Shown here: one piece after another, positions 5,306 through 5,592 of the stretch | Position numbering within the stretch: position 1 is the first letter of the stretch | Layout of the letters: every line of letters starts with the position of its first letter | NCBI GenBank assembly: GCA_003136295.1 | Contig: PLDZ01000113.1 | Coordinates: 1 to 5,592, forward strand | Direction: 5' to 3' | From: Candidatus Dormiibacterota bacterium | GTDB taxonomy: Bacteria; Chloroflexota; Dormibacteria; Aeolococcales; Aeolococcaceae | DNA length: 5,592 nt | The notes under the pieces: generated by a model | Told to the model about the DNA's origin: nothing | Database searches by the model: none | Seen by the model: only the letters and a program-made list of their open reading frames with translations | Made by a program: the position numbers and the translations under genes

Positions 5306-5592
5306 GTGCTGCAAGCGACTCGCGCCGACCGTTTCTCGTTCGGGCTGTGGACAGTCGGCTGGCAGGGCGTTGACGTCTTCGGCACCGCCGTACGTGCCCC
5401 GCTGGACCCCGAGGTGGCCGTCGCCCGACTCGCGGAGCTGGGTGCGTACGGCGTGAGCTTTCACGACAACGATGTCTTTCCGTTCGGCGCAACAGCGGCA
5501 GAAAAGAGTCACTCGATCGAGCGCCTGCGCCGGGCGGTCGAAAGCCAGGGTCTCGTGGTGCCGATGGTGACCACCAATCTGTTCTCACACCC
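5306..5592 (+). CDS. xylA: Xylose isomerase, N-terminal part (cut by window edge)
   Basis: The first 95 codons of a xylose isomerase are present, out of about 390 expected for the short Streptomyces-type class. The enzyme interconverts D-xylose and D-xylulose (and D-glucose and D-fructose) in the cytoplasm, using two divalent metal ions. Diagnostic stretches are RFSFGLWTVGWQG (9-21), LAELGAYGVSFHDNDVFPFG (42-61) and VPMVTTNLF (85-93). H53 and D56 match the His54/Asp57 pair of the Streptomyces enzymes, which promotes ring opening; W15, T90 and F93 match known substrate-pocket positions with the same one-residue offset. The GTG start is set by GAGGAGG five bases upstream. No stop or frameshift is seen before the window ends. 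The metal-binding Glu/Asp residues lie beyond the edge. Family assignment is secure; whether xylulokinase or transporter genes follow cannot be seen. Confidence 0.95.
   Translation, partial: MLQATRADRFSFGLWTVGWQGVDVFGTAVRAPLDPEVAVARLAELGAYGVSFHDNDVFPFGATAAEKSHSIERLRRAVESQGLVVPMVTTNLFSH

Noticed and set aside
4847..5512. 221-codon minus-strand frame across the PKD end, leader and xylA start
   Set aside because: It runs antisense to two convincing coding regions and through the intergenic signals, without any protein motif of its own.

Overview
The window is GC-rich bacterial DNA, almost entirely coding, with GTG starts at three of five genes and strong purine-rich ribosome binding sites. Protein signatures point to an actinobacterium: a Streptomyces-type short xylose isomerase, a PiT/DUF47 phosphate pair, and a large HD-GYP protein with a Pro/Thr-rich linker. 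A soil lineage such as Thermoleophilia/Solirubrobacterales would fit, but that placement is a guess from overall style and not from a marker gene.

Layout. (1) 47-1687, plus strand: a secreted, cysteine-rich protein of unknown function with a probable EF-hand-like DxDxDG loop, preceded by a possible -10 element and a strong RBS. (2) 1694-3330, minus strand: a two-gene operon, a DUF47/PhoU-like regulator (2710-3330) followed by a PiT inorganic phosphate transporter (1694-2713), joined by a 4-base GTGA overlap. Gene 1 and the transporter converge with six bases between their stop codons. (3) 3331-3541: a 211-base divergent intergenic region with no gene, containing a bulged stem-loop, a GC-rich element around the next RBS that can fold in two exclusive ways, and a weak PHO-box-like direct repeat. 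(4) 3542-5182, plus strand: a membrane-anchored HD-GYP protein (probable cyclic-di-GMP phosphodiesterase) whose C-terminus carries a membrane segment, a low-complexity linker and a PKD domain predicted to lie outside the membrane. Its stop codon lies in the loop of a perfect 18-base inverted repeat. (5) 5217-5592: a consensus TATAAT box, a roughly 77-base leader, and the first 95 codons of a xylose isomerase (xylA), cut by the window edge.

How the genes relate. Only the DUF47-PiT pair is clearly one functional unit: low-affinity phosphate uptake with its accessory protein. The HD-GYP protein, the secreted protein and xylA look like separate transcription units. The least ordinary items are the HD-GYP/PKD fusion and the orphan secreted protein. 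I see no evidence of a mobile element, CRISPR array, RNA gene or multi-gene defence system.
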